A stretch of DNA of 64,000 bases. It comes from Roseiarcus sp963787135. Lineage in GTDB: Bacteria > Pseudomonadota > Alphaproteobacteria > Rhizobiales > Beijerinckiaceae. The stretch spans positions 248,001 through 312,000 of the forward strand of contig CAWBBW010000042.1 of assembly GCA_963787135.1 (NCBI GenBank). The letters run 5' to 3'. The notes under the pieces were generated by a model. The model worked only from the letters and a program-made list of their open reading frames with translations, was not told the DNA's origin and ran no database searches. The translations under genes were made by a program, and so were the position numbers. Of the stretch, positions 1 through 9,083 are shown piece after piece (the first letter of the stretch is position 1; every line of letters begins with the position of its first letter).

Positions 1-876
1 GCGCGCGACCTCGAGATAGGAATCGTAGACGAGCCCGCCGTTGAGCTCGATCAGGGCCGCCCGGTTGAGACGATAGAATGTCGGGAGCCGGTACCACGGC
101 AGGCCGCCGCGCATGTGATGGGCCACATGCAGATTGTTAAAGAGGAAGAGCGGCCCGAGAATTGTTGCGTTCTCCACGATCGCCGTGCGCTCGTTCGCCT
201 CCGGCGACGCGCGGTGCTCGGCGAAGGAACGCAGCATCGCCAGGCTCATGCCGGGATAGACGAAAGCGGCGAGATAGACCCAGAACGGCATACCGCAGAC
301 GCCGGTCACCCAAATTAGCACCGACGCGCATTGGAGGAAATGCCAGAAAAGAACTGCCCGCGCTCCCGGGTTGTCCCGCCAGGCGCCGCCGACCTCGCGC
401 CCGACGTGCCGTGTCATCAGCCAGGCGGGACCGAGGACCATCCGTCCGAGCAACGTCGACTGTGCCTGCGCGAGGGCCCGGCCAATGGGTCCGAGGCTCG
501 TCCACCCCGCCGCCGTCCAATAGTAGCTTTCCGGATCTTCGAAGGGATCGGTCAGATTGGCATCCTGATGGTGGCGGAGATGGGTCGAGCGGTAGGTTGA
601 AAACGGCAGCCACAACGAGAGCGGCCAAATGCCGAGCGCCTCGTTGACGAAGCGGTTCGGCGTCGGATGGCCGTGGATGACCTCATGCTGCAGATTCATC
701 TGCCACGCGATCGTCCACGCGCCAAGCCCCGCCAGCGCCCACCATGGCAGGTTGCGCCAGAAGAGGGTCGTCCCGAACCACAACCCGTAAATGACGATTG
801 CCAGTACGATTGTCGGCCATTCGGTCCGCCGACCTAGCGGCGGAAGATCCACAATATCCACCCCGTCTCCCAGCAT
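1..876 (-). CDS. Fatty acid desaturase, C-terminus outside the window
   Basis: Membrane-bound di-iron fatty acid desaturase (PF00487 type), which would introduce double bonds into membrane acyl chains. The visible 292 residues begin at an ATG (874-876) and stay open to the window edge. All three histidine boxes are present: HEVIH at residue 64, HLRHH at 99-103 and HVAHH at 250-254, the last in the usual C-terminal context NLHVAHHMRGG. Hydrophobic segments precede box 1. The start is chosen because upstream codons carry no family similarity. Family assignment is firm; substrate and regiospecificity cannot be read from sequence. It lies downstream of zwf and a GNAT gene on the same strand. Confidence 0.9.
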   Translation of the reverse strand, partial: MLGDGVDIVDLPPLGRRTEWPTIVLAIVIYGLWFGTTLFWRNLPWWALAGLGAWTIAWQMNLQHEVIHGHPTPNRFVNEALGIWPLSLWLPFSTYRSTHLRHHQDANLTDPFEDPESYYWTAAGWTSLGPIGRALAQAQSTLLGRMVLGPAWLMTRHVGREVGGAWRDNPGARAVLFWHFLQCASVLIWVTGVCGMPFWVYLAAFVYPGMSLAMLRSFAEHRASPEANERTAIVENATILGPLFLFNNLHVAHHMRGGLPWYRLPTFYRLNRAALIELNGGLVYDSYLEVAR

Positions 877-1005
877 TCGAGGGGTTTTTCCTCCGTCTCC
901 CTCGAATCACCCAAGAAGACCATTCTTTCGAGAAATCGGCAATGCGACAAAAAGGCGCCCGGCAGACATATTTTCTTGCCGCATTGTAAACATCCGTTGC
1001 GCTTT

Positions 1006-1503
1006 TCAGGCGGGGCGCGCCTCGCCCTCGGCGGCTTCGAGCGCCCCGGCCTCGAGCTCGCAATAGAGCAGGCGGGTGGAATCGACTGGTCCGGGCAGTA
1101 CGATGCGGCCGGTGGGAACGCGCTGGAACCCGGCACGCGCGTAATAAGGTTCGTCGCCCACGAGTATGACGAGTTTCCAACCCTGCGCCCTGGCCGCCTC
1201 GAGCGACCGGGCGACCAGGGCCTCGCCGATGCCCTGGCTGCGAAAAACGGGCTCGACGATGAGCGGGCCGAGGAGCAGCGCCTTCGTCTCGCCGATGACG
1301 ATCGGCGTCATGGCGTTGGCCCCGACCATCAGCGTGCCGACGCGCGCGACGAAACTCAGCGACGGATCCGGGTCTGCCCGTTCACGGATGCGGTAGGCAG
1401 TGCGGGCGAACCGGCCGGGTCCGAACACCCGCTCGTTGAGATGTTGGATCGCTTCGGCGTCGTCGGGCGTCTCGGATTCGAGGACGAGAGGAAGGTCGGA
1501 CAT
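1006..1503 (-). CDS. GNAT family N-acetyltransferase (YhbS-like)
   Basis: A 165-residue single-domain acetyltransferase that would transfer an acetyl group from acetyl-CoA to an unknown amine. The acetyl-CoA motif A is visible around residues 83-98 (LIVEPVFRSQGIGEAL, the R/Q-x-x-G-x-G/A loop), and the segment YYARAGF near residue 122 matches the C-terminal GNAT region of YhbS-type proteins. It begins 39 bases after the zwf stop, so the two are probably co-transcribed, but that does not reveal the substrate. Confidence 0.85.
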   Translation of the reverse strand: MSDLPLVLESETPDDAEAIQHLNERVFGPGRFARTAYRIRERADPDPSLSFVARVGTLMVGANAMTPIVIGETKALLLGPLIVEPVFRSQGIGEALVARSLEAARAQGWKLVILVGDEPYYARAGFQRVPTGRIVLPGPVDSTRLLYCELEAGALEAAEGEARPA

Positions 1504-1542
1504 CGCGCCGCTCTACCATGCGCGCTGCGCCGCCGGAAACCT

Positions 1543-3006
1543 TCAGGCGCCGAGAGGATTGGGATCGCGCCAGGCGCGCTCGAACGGCAGCCGCCAGGCG
1601 TGAGGCGCGACCAATTGGTAGATCGACTGCGGCCCCCAGGAGCCGGGCGCGTAGCTCCGGACTGCCGGCGGGCTGTTGAGGAGCCTGGTCGAAACGTCCC
1701 ATAGCCGCTCGATGCCGTCGGCGCTTGTGAAGAGCGTGTGGTCCCCGCGCATGGCGTCCAGGATCAGGCGCTCGTAGGCCTCGAGCACGTCGCCGCCGAG
1801 GCCGGTCTCGTGCATCGCGAACTGAAGGCTCTGCTTCAAGAGCCGCATGCCTGGTCCCGGCCGCTTGCCGTAAAAGGACAGGGACACTTTCGACTGGTCG
1901 GCGAGGTCGAAAGTGAGGTGGTCGGGACCTTGGGTGCTGATGCCGGAATCCTCCGGGAACATGCTGCGTGGCGGCTCGCGGAATGCAATCGAGATGATAC
2001 GCTGGCCCTCAGCCATACGCTTGCCCGTGCGAAGGTAGAACGGGACGCCAGCCCAGCGCCAATTGTCGATCCGGCACTTGAGCGCGATGAAAGTCTCGGT
2101 GTCGGATTCAGGGTCGACGCCCTTTTCCTTGCGATAGCCGATAAACTGACCGCGCACGACTTCGGTCGGGTCAAGCGGCATCAGGGAGCGGAACACCTTG
2201 TTCTTTTCTTCGCTGATCGGCCTCGGCGCCAGCGATGTCGGCGGCTCCATCGCCATGAAGGCCAGGATCTGAAAGAGGTGGGTAACGACCATGTCGCGAT
2301 AAGCGCCAGTCTGCTCGTAGAAGCCGATGCGATTGCCGATGTCCAGCGACTCGGGCACGTCGATCTGGACATGGTCGATGAAATTGCGATTCCAGATCGG
2401 CTCGAAGAGACCGTTGGCGAATCGGAAGGCCAGGATGTTTTGCGCCGGCTCCTTGCCGAGGAAATGGTCGATGCGGAAAATCTGGTCTTCATCGAAGACG
2501 GCGTGCAGCTTCGAATTGAGCGCGATCGCGCTTTCGAGATCCGTGCCGAACGGCTTCTCCATGATGACGCGCGAGCCTTTGGCGAGGTCGGCCTCATCGA
2601 GCATGCGGACCGCCGACAGCGCGGCGCTCGGCGGCACGCTCAAATAATGAACGAGCCGGCTTTCCCCGTTGCAGGCGAGAGCGGCCTTGTCCACCGCAGC
2701 CTTGAGGGCGCCGGGGCCGGCCGACATCGGCACGTAGCCGAGCAACGCCTCGAACGCCTCCCAGCCTTGCATGCTTGGGCTGCGGTTGTGATTCCGTTCG
2801 ATCGCCTGCCGGGCGAGCGAGCGGAAGGCCTCGGCGTCGAAGTCTTCGAGCGAAACGCCGATGATGAATAGATTCGGCAGGAATCCCGCTGCTGAGAGAT
2901 GAAAGAGCCCCGGCAGCAGCTTGCGCTGGGAAAGATCGCCGGTTGCGCCGAACAGGACCACGATTTGGGGCAACCGGGGAGCTACCCCCGGCGGGATCTT
3001 CGGCAT
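1543..3006 (-). CDS. zwf: Glucose-6-phosphate 1-dehydrogenase
   Basis: Cytosolic enzyme oxidising glucose 6-phosphate to 6-phosphogluconolactone with NADP+, the entry step of the oxidative pentose phosphate and Entner-Doudoroff routes. Its 487 residues are the normal length. The N-terminal dinucleotide-binding loop GATGDLSQRKLLP is at about residues 20-32, MEKPFG is at about 150, and the active-site signature RIDHFLGKE is at about 178-186 (the usual RIDHYLGKE with Tyr replaced by Phe). The pgl and edd genes that often accompany zwf are not in the window. Confidence 0.97.
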   Translation of the reverse strand: MPKIPPGVAPRLPQIVVLFGATGDLSQRKLLPGLFHLSAAGFLPNLFIIGVSLEDFDAEAFRSLARQAIERNHNRSPSMQGWEAFEALLGYVPMSAGPGALKAAVDKAALACNGESRLVHYLSVPPSAALSAVRMLDEADLAKGSRVIMEKPFGTDLESAIALNSKLHAVFDEDQIFRIDHFLGKEPAQNILAFRFANGLFEPIWNRNFIDHVQIDVPESLDIGNRIGFYEQTGAYRDMVVTHLFQILAFMAMEPPTSLAPRPISEEKNKVFRSLMPLDPTEVVRGQFIGYRKEKGVDPESDTETFIALKCRIDNWRWAGVPFYLRTGKRMAEGQRIISIAFREPPRSMFPEDSGISTQGPDHLTFDLADQSKVSLSFYGKRPGPGMRLLKQSLQFAMHETGLGGDVLEAYERLILDAMRGDHTLFTSADGIERLWDVSTRLLNSPPAVRSYAPGSWGPQSIYQLVAPHAWRLPFERAWRDPNPLGA

Positions 3007-3123
3007 CTCTCATTCTCCCTCGTTTCAGCCCAAACGATGCAAGCAATGTGCCGCAGCCACGGTGACAGCCGTGCGACAGGCGAGCAACCTCGCGAGCGGC
3101 AACCCCCTCCCAGACGGGTGTCC

Positions 3124-3891
3124 TTATGTCCGTCCGGCCGCGTCCAGGATCAACCGGGCGATCGTGTCAGGCTGGGAGATCAGCGACAGGTGGCTTGCCT
3201 TTACCTCGATCGTCGTCGCGCCCATCCGCTTCGCCATGAACCGCTCGAGATCCGGATTGATCGTCCGGTCCTCGGTGGAGACCGCATAGTAGCTTGGCTT
3301 TGACCGCCACGCCGCATGCGTCGTCTTGCCTTCGAGCAACTTGCGTTGGAATGGACCCTGAACCGCGTAAAGCACGCGCGCCTTCTCCGGCGGCAAGTCG
3401 CCCGCGAAATCGCGCAGAAAGGCCGCCTCGCTGAGTTGTCCCCAATCGCCGGAGAAGACGATGCCCGCCGACGCCGGCGGCGCCGGAAACCCCTTTGCCA
3501 ACGCCGTATAGTCCTCGCCGGCATCGGGCGCCCGCGCCGCGACATAGACAAGCGCAGTCACCTTGGGATCGACGCCCGCTTCGGTGACGATCATGCCGGA
3601 GAAGGAATGCCCCACCAGCACCGTCGGACCATCCTGCAGCGCGAGCGCGCGCTCAGCCGCCGCCACGCTCTCTTCCAGCGTCGTCAGCGGGTTTTGCACA
3701 GCCGTCGCGTTGATGCCCGCCGCCTGGAGCCGCGGGATGACTTCGGACCAGCACGAGCCGTCGGCAAAGAGCCCATGCACCAGGACCACGTTGCGGACTC
3801 TGGGCGCGGGCTGCGCGGCCGCGGTGCGGCGTATCATTGGGCTCGCTGCGCCGGCAGCAGCCAAAAGACCCACGAAGGCGCGACGATCCAT
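3124..3891 (-). CDS. Alpha/beta hydrolase with Tat-like signal peptide
   Basis: A 255-residue alpha/beta-hydrolase fold protein, likely exported. The N-terminus MDRRAF followed by an Ala-rich hydrophobic stretch and Ala-Gln-Pro looks like a twin-arginine signal peptide of about 26 residues. The oxyanion segment VHGLFADGS, the nucleophile elbow GHSFSG (Ser near residue 94) and a late His in ASHLSL (about 233) give a plausible catalytic triad. Proteins of this subgroup are generally annotated only as alpha/beta hydrolases, so the substrate is unknown. It lies 117 bases upstream of zwf on the same strand. Confidence 0.85.
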   Translation of the reverse strand: MDRRAFVGLLAAAGAASPMIRRTAAAQPAPRVRNVVLVHGLFADGSCWSEVIPRLQAAGINATAVQNPLTTLEESVAAAERALALQDGPTVLVGHSFSGMIVTEAGVDPKVTALVYVAARAPDAGEDYTALAKGFPAPPASAGIVFSGDWGQLSEAAFLRDFAGDLPPEKARVLYAVQGPFQRKLLEGKTTHAAWRSKPSYYAVSTEDRTINPDLERFMAKRMGATTIEVKASHLSLISQPDTIARLILDAAGRT

Positions 3892-3964
3892 CCGTCTTCT
3901 CCGTTGATTGACCTCAGAATACTATACCGCGAAGACACCCGAAACGGGCGCTTGATCGCGACGC

Positions 3965-4876
3965 CTAACGCCGCAACCTAAGGCTCGACCAGCCCTCGAG
4001 ATCGATCCGGTCGGCAAGGAAAAAACCCTGCGCCCGCCAGGAGGCGAGCACGCCGGGAACATCGGCGACGAGGAGGCCCGAAACGATCGCGTCCCCGTCC
4101 GGGGCGATGACCGCGGCAAGCGAGGGCGCGAGCAGCTTTAGCGGCCGCGCGAGGATATTCGCGAAGACGACGTCGTAGGGCGCGCCGTTACGTAAAGTGA
4201 GGTTCTCGACCCCGCGCGAGACGACCGCCCTGCAAAGCTCGCCGACGCCGTTCAGCCGCGCATTGGCGTTGGCGACCTCGGCCGCGATTGGATCGATGTC
4301 GCCGAGCCAGACCTTGTGGCGGAGGACCTTCGCTGCGGCAATGGCGAGCACGCCGGCGCCGCAGCCGACGTCGAGCACGGGCCCAGGCCTGCGGCGCTTC
4401 AGGAGCCGGTCGAAATGAAGAAGGCAACCGCGCGTCGTGCCGTGATGGCCGGTACCGAAGGCGAGCCCGGCTTCGATTTCTACGCTGACGTCATTCGCGC
4501 GGACGCGCTCTCGGTCGTGCGCGCCGTGCACCAGAAACCGCCCGGCGCGCACGGGCGCCAATCCGGCCAGCGCATTGGCGACCCAGTCGCGCTTCTCCGT
4601 CATTCCAAAAGTCGCGGAGCGCGCTGTCGCCTCGTCCGAGGCTGCGGCGATCAGCGCGCGGATCTCCACCTCGTCCGGCTCGAAACCAAAATAAGCCTCG
4701 ACCAGCCACCCCTTGCCCCCGCCCGGCCAAGGCTCCTCGGTCTCGAACGCGGACGACGCGGCTTCCGCCGGCTCAAAGCTCTCGACGATCAGGTCGGCGA
4801 CCGCGCGGGCGCGCTTTTCGTCGCTCATGAGCGTAAGACGATGGGCCGCGTTGTTCGGCGGGAGACCTTCGAGCAT
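3965..4876 (-). CDS. prmA: Ribosomal protein L11 methyltransferase
   Basis: SAM-dependent methyltransferase that modifies lysines and the N-terminus of ribosomal protein L11. At 303 residues it has the family length. The N-terminal substrate-recognition region is followed by the family signature FGTGHHGTT at about residue 141, the SAM-binding loop DVGCGAGVLAIAA at about 167, and ANILARPL at about 238, which corresponds to the catalytic-domain N-I-L motif. It follows uvrC on the same strand across a 108-base gap filled with palindromic repeats. Confidence 0.95.
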   Translation of the reverse strand: MLEGLPPNNAAHRLTLMSDEKRARAVADLIVESFEPAEAASSAFETEEPWPGGGKGWLVEAYFGFEPDEVEIRALIAAASDEATARSATFGMTEKRDWVANALAGLAPVRAGRFLVHGAHDRERVRANDVSVEIEAGLAFGTGHHGTTRGCLLHFDRLLKRRRPGPVLDVGCGAGVLAIAAAKVLRHKVWLGDIDPIAAEVANANARLNGVGELCRAVVSRGVENLTLRNGAPYDVVFANILARPLKLLAPSLAAVIAPDGDAIVSGLLVADVPGVLASWRAQGFFLADRIDLEGWSSLRLRR

Positions 4877-4984
4877 ATTTCCTTCTCCCGTTCACGGGAG
4901 AACGTGGCGCGCGAAGCGCGACGGATGATGATCCGGCCGGCTTGCGCCGGCCACCTTCTCCCGCACGCGGGCGAAGGGGTGCAT
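4877..4984. repeat. Palindromic repeat cluster between uvrC and prmA
   Basis: The whole gap consists of GC-rich hairpins: TTCTCCCG/CGGGAGAA at 4883-4902, GGCCGGC/GCCGGCC at 4935-4952, and CTTCTCCCG with an imperfect CGGGCGAAG partner at about 4955-4977. The same CCACCTTCTCCCGCA unit recurs at 60842-60856, so this is a dispersed intergenic repeat family. Transcribed, the hairpins could affect mRNA stability between the two genes. Confidence 0.75.
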
Positions 4985-6985
4985 TCACCCCCGGCCAGCG
5001 TCGTGGAAGAAGTCATACACCAGCTTCGCTGTCGCTGCGTTCAACCCCGGCGTCTTTTCGAGATCGATGAGGCCCGCGCGGGCGACCGCCTTGGCTGAGC
5101 CGAAAGTGAAGAGAAGCGCGCGCTTGCGCGCCGGTCCGATGCCGGGGATGTCGTCGAGCGGGTTCTTGACGAACTCGCGCTTGCGGCGCGCCCGATGGGT
5201 CCCGATAGCGAAGCGGTGCGCCTCGTCGCGCAGCCGCTGGACGAAGAAGAGCGCAGGATCGCGTGGGCTTAGCCGGAACGGCTCGCGGCCCTCGACGAAA
5301 AAAGTCTCCCGACCCGCATTGCGATCGGGGCCCTTGGCGATCGAGGCGAGCTGAACGCCGGTCACGCCGAGCGCGCGCAAGACCTCGCGGGCGGCTTCGA
5401 ACTGGCCACGCCCGCCGTCGATGATGATGAGGTCGGGCGTATCGGGGAAGGCGCCCGCTTCCGCGGTTTCGCCCTGCCGCATGAGCCGCGCGAAGCGGCG
5501 GGTCAACACCTCGCGCATCATCGCGTAGTCGTCGCCCGGCGTCAGGTCGGCGCTCTTGATGTTGAAGGTGCGGTACTGGTTCTTGACGAAGCCGTCCGGC
5601 CCCGCGACCACCATCGCCCCGATCGCGTTCGTGCCCATGATGTGCGAGTTGTCGTAGACTTCGACGCGGCGGATCGGGTGGTCGACGCCGAACGCAACCT
5701 GGAGCGCAGTGAGCAGCTTCTCCTGGCTCGCGGCCTCTGCGAGCTTGCGCGACAGCGCCTCGCGCGCATTGCGCATGGCGGCGTCGACGAGGTCCTTCTT
5801 CTCGCCACGACGCGGGACCCCGATTGCGATGCGATGCCCGGCTCGCGCGCTCAAGACCTCGCAGAGCGGCCCCGCGCTCGGGACATCATGGCTCAACAGC
5901 ACGAGCCGCGGGGCAGGGCGCTCGAGGTAGAACTGCGCCAGAAAGGCGTCGAGCACCTCTTCCGCTCCGAGCGCCGCGTCGGCGCGTGGAAAGTAGGCGC
6001 GATTGCCCCAATTCTGATAAGTGCGGAAGAAGAACACCTCGACGCAAAATTGACCCGCCTCTTCGGTGATCGCGAACACGTCCGCCTCGGCAATCGAGCG
6101 CGGATTGACGCTCTGCTCGCCCTGGATGGCCGAGAGCGCGCTGATGCGGTCGCGCAGGCGCGCCGCCTTTTCGAATTCGAGCGCGGCGGAGGCCTCAGCC
6201 ATCTCATAGGCCAGCCGCTGGCGGATCGCGCGGCTGCGCCCCGACAGGAAATCGCGCGCCTGGGTCACGAGCTTCGCGTAGTCGTCGAGCGCGATCTCGC
6301 CAGTGCAGGGGCCGGAGCAGCGCTTGATCTGGTAAAGCAGGCAGGGCCGCGTGCGGTTCTCGTAATAGCTGTCGGAGCAGGTGCGCAGCAGGAACGCGCG
6401 CTGGAGCGCGTTCATCGTGCGGAACACCGCGCCCGCGCTGGCGAACGGCCCGAAATAATCTCCCTTCAAGGCCCGGGCGCCGCGGTGCTTGACGAGCCGC
6501 GCCGCGGGATGGCCGGTGCAAATGAGAATATAGGGAAAGCTCTTGTCGTCCCGCAGCACCACGTTGTAGCGCGGCCTCAGCTGCTTGACGAGGTTGGCCT
6601 CGAGCAGCAGCGCCTCGGCCTCGCTCTCGGTGGTGACGAACACCATCGAGCGCGTCTGGGCGATCATGCGGGCGATGCGGGTCGGCTGGCGCTCCGGCGT
6701 GATGTAGGCGGCGATGCGCTTCTTGATCGACCGCGCCTTGCCGACATAGAGCACCTCGCCCTCGGCGCCGATCATGCGATAGACGCCCGGCCCCAGCGGG
6801 GCATGTCGCCAGAATTCCCTGATCGCCTCGGCGCCTCGCGCAAGCCCGGCGGGCTCGGCCGGCGGCTCGTCGAGCGCGATGTCCAAGGGAGCGGCGTCGG
6901 CGCGAAGCTCGCGGTCGAGCGCCGCCTCGGCGCGCGCTTCGGCTTCGGGCGCTTCGCCGGGAGGATATTTGGCCGCGCGGGTCAT
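4985..6985 (-). CDS. uvrC: Excinuclease ABC subunit C
   Basis: Nucleotide excision repair endonuclease that makes both incisions around a lesion bound by UvrB. Of 666 residues, the first roughly 60 form an acidic, Ala/Glu-rich extension. The GIY-YIG nuclease domain follows (GVYRM near 67, VLYVGKA near 79), then a UVR UvrB-binding helix pair near 250 (FEKAARLRDRI), the RNase H-like nuclease with EVYDNSHIMG near 445, and tandem helix-hairpin-helix motifs at the end (IPGIGPARKRALL). All domains are intact. The start is the first in-frame ATG; a later start would shorten only the extension. Confidence 0.96.
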   Translation of the reverse strand: MTRAAKYPPGEAPEAEARAEAALDRELRADAAPLDIALDEPPAEPAGLARGAEAIREFWRHAPLGPGVYRMIGAEGEVLYVGKARSIKKRIAAYITPERQPTRIARMIAQTRSMVFVTTESEAEALLLEANLVKQLRPRYNVVLRDDKSFPYILICTGHPAARLVKHRGARALKGDYFGPFASAGAVFRTMNALQRAFLLRTCSDSYYENRTRPCLLYQIKRCSGPCTGEIALDDYAKLVTQARDFLSGRSRAIRQRLAYEMAEASAALEFEKAARLRDRISALSAIQGEQSVNPRSIAEADVFAITEEAGQFCVEVFFFRTYQNWGNRAYFPRADAALGAEEVLDAFLAQFYLERPAPRLVLLSHDVPSAGPLCEVLSARAGHRIAIGVPRRGEKKDLVDAAMRNAREALSRKLAEAASQEKLLTALQVAFGVDHPIRRVEVYDNSHIMGTNAIGAMVVAGPDGFVKNQYRTFNIKSADLTPGDDYAMMREVLTRRFARLMRQGETAEAGAFPDTPDLIIIDGGRGQFEAAREVLRALGVTGVQLASIAKGPDRNAGRETFFVEGREPFRLSPRDPALFFVQRLRDEAHRFAIGTHRARRKREFVKNPLDDIPGIGPARKRALLFTFGSAKAVARAGLIDLEKTPGLNAATAKLVYDFFHDAGRG

Positions 6986-7171
6986 GGCGCCTATCTAGGG
7001 CGGGGCCGCACCGTTGAAAAGCGGAGCGCCTATACGCACGCCCGCCAACGGGAGCCCTACCGGCGCGACTGGACCTCCGGCGGGAATGGAGCTAGCACTT
7101 CCTCCTCGCATTAGGAATTCGTTAACCTTCCGGGTGGCCCGGGGCCGTTCGGGGCGGGGAGTTTGTTCAGC

Positions 7172-7735
7172 GTGAGGCTGCAGTTTGGGGATGCGTCGAC
7201 GCCACGCAAGGCGGCCGCATCGGGTCTTCTGTTGATTGTGGCGGCAGTCGCGCTGGCGGGCTGTGTCGAAACCGCAGGCGACATCGCGCCCGGCGCGGGA
7301 AGCGAGCAATTCGTCCGGCGACCGGACGCCAGCATGGCGGGCGCGACGATGGCGATCATGTCGGTCGAGGGGGCGCCTGCCGAACTGACGGCCGTATTCA
7401 ACCAAAGCCTGAACGAGGCCGCGGTCCAGCGGCAGATCGCGGTCGCGCCGCCGACCTCGGCGCGTTACCTCGTGCGCGGCTATTTGAGCGCTTCGCTGGT
7501 GCAGGACGGCGCGGAAGTCGACTTCGTCTGGGACGTGTTCACCCCCGACAAGAAGCGCGCGCAACGGCTCAGCGATGCGATCATCGTTCGGGGCTCCGGC
7601 GACGACCCGTGGGCGATGGTGAGCGCGGCGGCGCTCGACAGCATCGCCGCCAGATGCGCCGACGACCTCGCCGCCTATCTGTCGAACACGCCGGAAGCAG
7701 CGCCCGGGGGCGCTGCGCTCAGCTACGCCCAGTGA
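7172..7735 (+). CDS. Putative lipoprotein
   Basis: A protein of about 187 residues with a type II signal peptide: basic N-terminus, hydrophobic core LLLIVAAVALAGC and a lipobox cysteine, so it should be lipid-anchored in the envelope. The mature part is soluble-looking and has no domain I recognise; segments such as YLVRGYLSAS and VDFVWDVF suggest a compact beta-rich fold. GTG at 7172 is preferred because GGGGAG lies about 10 bases upstream; a TTG at 7163 is the alternative. It diverges from uvrC and is followed by prs. Confidence 0.75.
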   Translation: MRLQFGDASTPRKAAASGLLLIVAAVALAGCVETAGDIAPGAGSEQFVRRPDASMAGATMAIMSVEGAPAELTAVFNQSLNEAAVQRQIAVAPPTSARYLVRGYLSASLVQDGAEVDFVWDVFTPDKKRAQRLSDAIIVRGSGDDPWAMVSAAALDSIAARCADDLAAYLSNTPEAAPGGAALSYAQ

Positions 7736-7887
7736 CCGGTCAATTTGCCTGTGGACAGGCGCTCGCGTCTCAGGCGCCGTAATCCGATTGTCATGTTGTT
7801 TGCGCGCCGGGCGGCTGCTATGACCCGGCGCGCCTCATGTTTCGCAGCGCACCACGCGGCTTCGGAGATCGTCCCTTGCCCGGCAAG

Positions 7888-8823
7888 ATGAAGATTTTGG
7901 CGGGCAATTCGAATACGCCGCTCGCCGAGGCGATCGCCGCCTACCTGGGTGAACCGCTGACCGGCTGCCACGTGCGACGGTTCGCGGATCTCGAGATTTT
8001 CGTCGAGATTCTCGAAAACGTGCGTGGACGAGACGCCTTCATCATCCAGTCGACGTCCTATCCGGCCAACGACAATCTGATGGAGCTTCTCATCATGATC
8101 GACGCCTTGCGGCGCGCTTCGGCGCAGCGCATCACGGCGGTCATTCCCTATTTCGGCTACGCGCGACAGGACCGGAAGCCTGGCCCGCGCTCGCCGATCT
8201 CGGCCAAGCTGGTCGCCAATCTCATCACCCGCGCGGGCGCCGACCGGGTGCTTACCGTCGATCTGCACGCCGGCCAGATTCAGGGCTTCTTCGACATCCC
8301 GACCGACAATCTGTTCGCCGCGCCAACCATGGTGCGCGACATCCAGTCGCGCGGCCATGACCCCAAGGCCGTAATGGTGGTCTCGCCCGACGTCGGCGGC
8401 GTCGTGCGCGCCCGCGCCATGGCCAAGCGGCTCGATGCGCCGCTGGCCATCGTCGACAAACGGCGCGAGCGGGCGGGAGAATCGGAAGTGATGAACATCA
8501 TCGGCGATGTGGCGGGCCGGGACTGTGTGCTGCTCGACGACATCGTCGACTCGGGAGGGACGCTCTGCAACGCCGCCGAGGCGCTGCTCGACGCCGGCGC
8601 CGCGAGCGTTTCGGCCTATGTCACCCACGGGGTTCTCTCGGGCGGCGCGGTTGCGCGCATCGCCGCCTCGAAATTGACCGAGCTTGTGCTGACCGACACG
8701 ATCGCCCCGACCGAGGCGGTGAGGGTCACGCGCAACATCCGCGTCATCTCGATCGCCCCGCTGATCGGCGAGGCGATCGCCCGCATCGCCAAGGAAGAGA
8801 GCGTCTCTTCGCTCTTCAACTGA
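7888..8823 (+). CDS. prs: Ribose-phosphate pyrophosphokinase
   Basis: Makes PRPP from ribose 5-phosphate and ATP for nucleotide, His and Trp synthesis. An ATG at 7888 (MKILAGNSN) gives 311 residues, the usual size and N-terminus; a further upstream ATG at 7837 would add 17 unrelated residues. Visible motifs are GYARQDRK (ATP region), DLHAGQIQGFF (PRPP synthase signature), the regulatory-loop region and the PRPP-binding loop LLDDIVDSGGT. It lies just upstream of a nucleoside-salvage operon that releases pentose phosphates, a plausible metabolic link but not proof of co-regulation. Confidence 0.95.
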   Translation: MKILAGNSNTPLAEAIAAYLGEPLTGCHVRRFADLEIFVEILENVRGRDAFIIQSTSYPANDNLMELLIMIDALRRASAQRITAVIPYFGYARQDRKPGPRSPISAKLVANLITRAGADRVLTVDLHAGQIQGFFDIPTDNLFAAPTMVRDIQSRGHDPKAVMVVSPDVGGVVRARAMAKRLDAPLAIVDKRRERAGESEVMNIIGDVAGRDCVLLDDIVDSGGTLCNAAEALLDAGAASVSAYVTHGVLSGGAVARIAASKLTELVLTDTIAPTEAVRVTRNIRVISIAPLIGEAIARIAKEESVSSLFN

Positions 8824-8981
8824 CTCGCCGGGCGCGCGACCGGAATTCGGGCGGCAATTCCCCAGTCTCGACTTGCTCTCGCAAAATCCCCCGCTTAGTG
8901 TCGATGCGTTCGTTGGCATGCGGTCAAACCCGAACCGGCGTCGAACGATCGCGCCGAAGTCTTTGAACAGAGGGGCGATGC

Positions 8982-9024
8982 TTGACAGCCTCCCGACGTT
9001 GGACTTGTGTTGACCGATTGGTCA
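8982..9024 (+). promoter_or_regulatory. Candidate promoter and operator of the nucleoside operon
   Basis: TTGACA at 8982-8987 is followed after 17 bases by a weak -10 candidate TTGTGT (9005-9010). An inverted repeat TGACC-GATT-GGTCA occupies 9011-9024, abutting that hexamer and 60 bases before the first gene. A repressor bound there would block transcription. The symmetric half-sites suggest a dimeric repressor such as a TetR-family protein, but no regulator gene is adjacent. Confidence 0.45.
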
Positions 9025-9083
9025 GTTTCATGAGGTATCGGGCAAGCGCCGGTACGGCGCTCGCCATCACCGGGAGATCAGGA

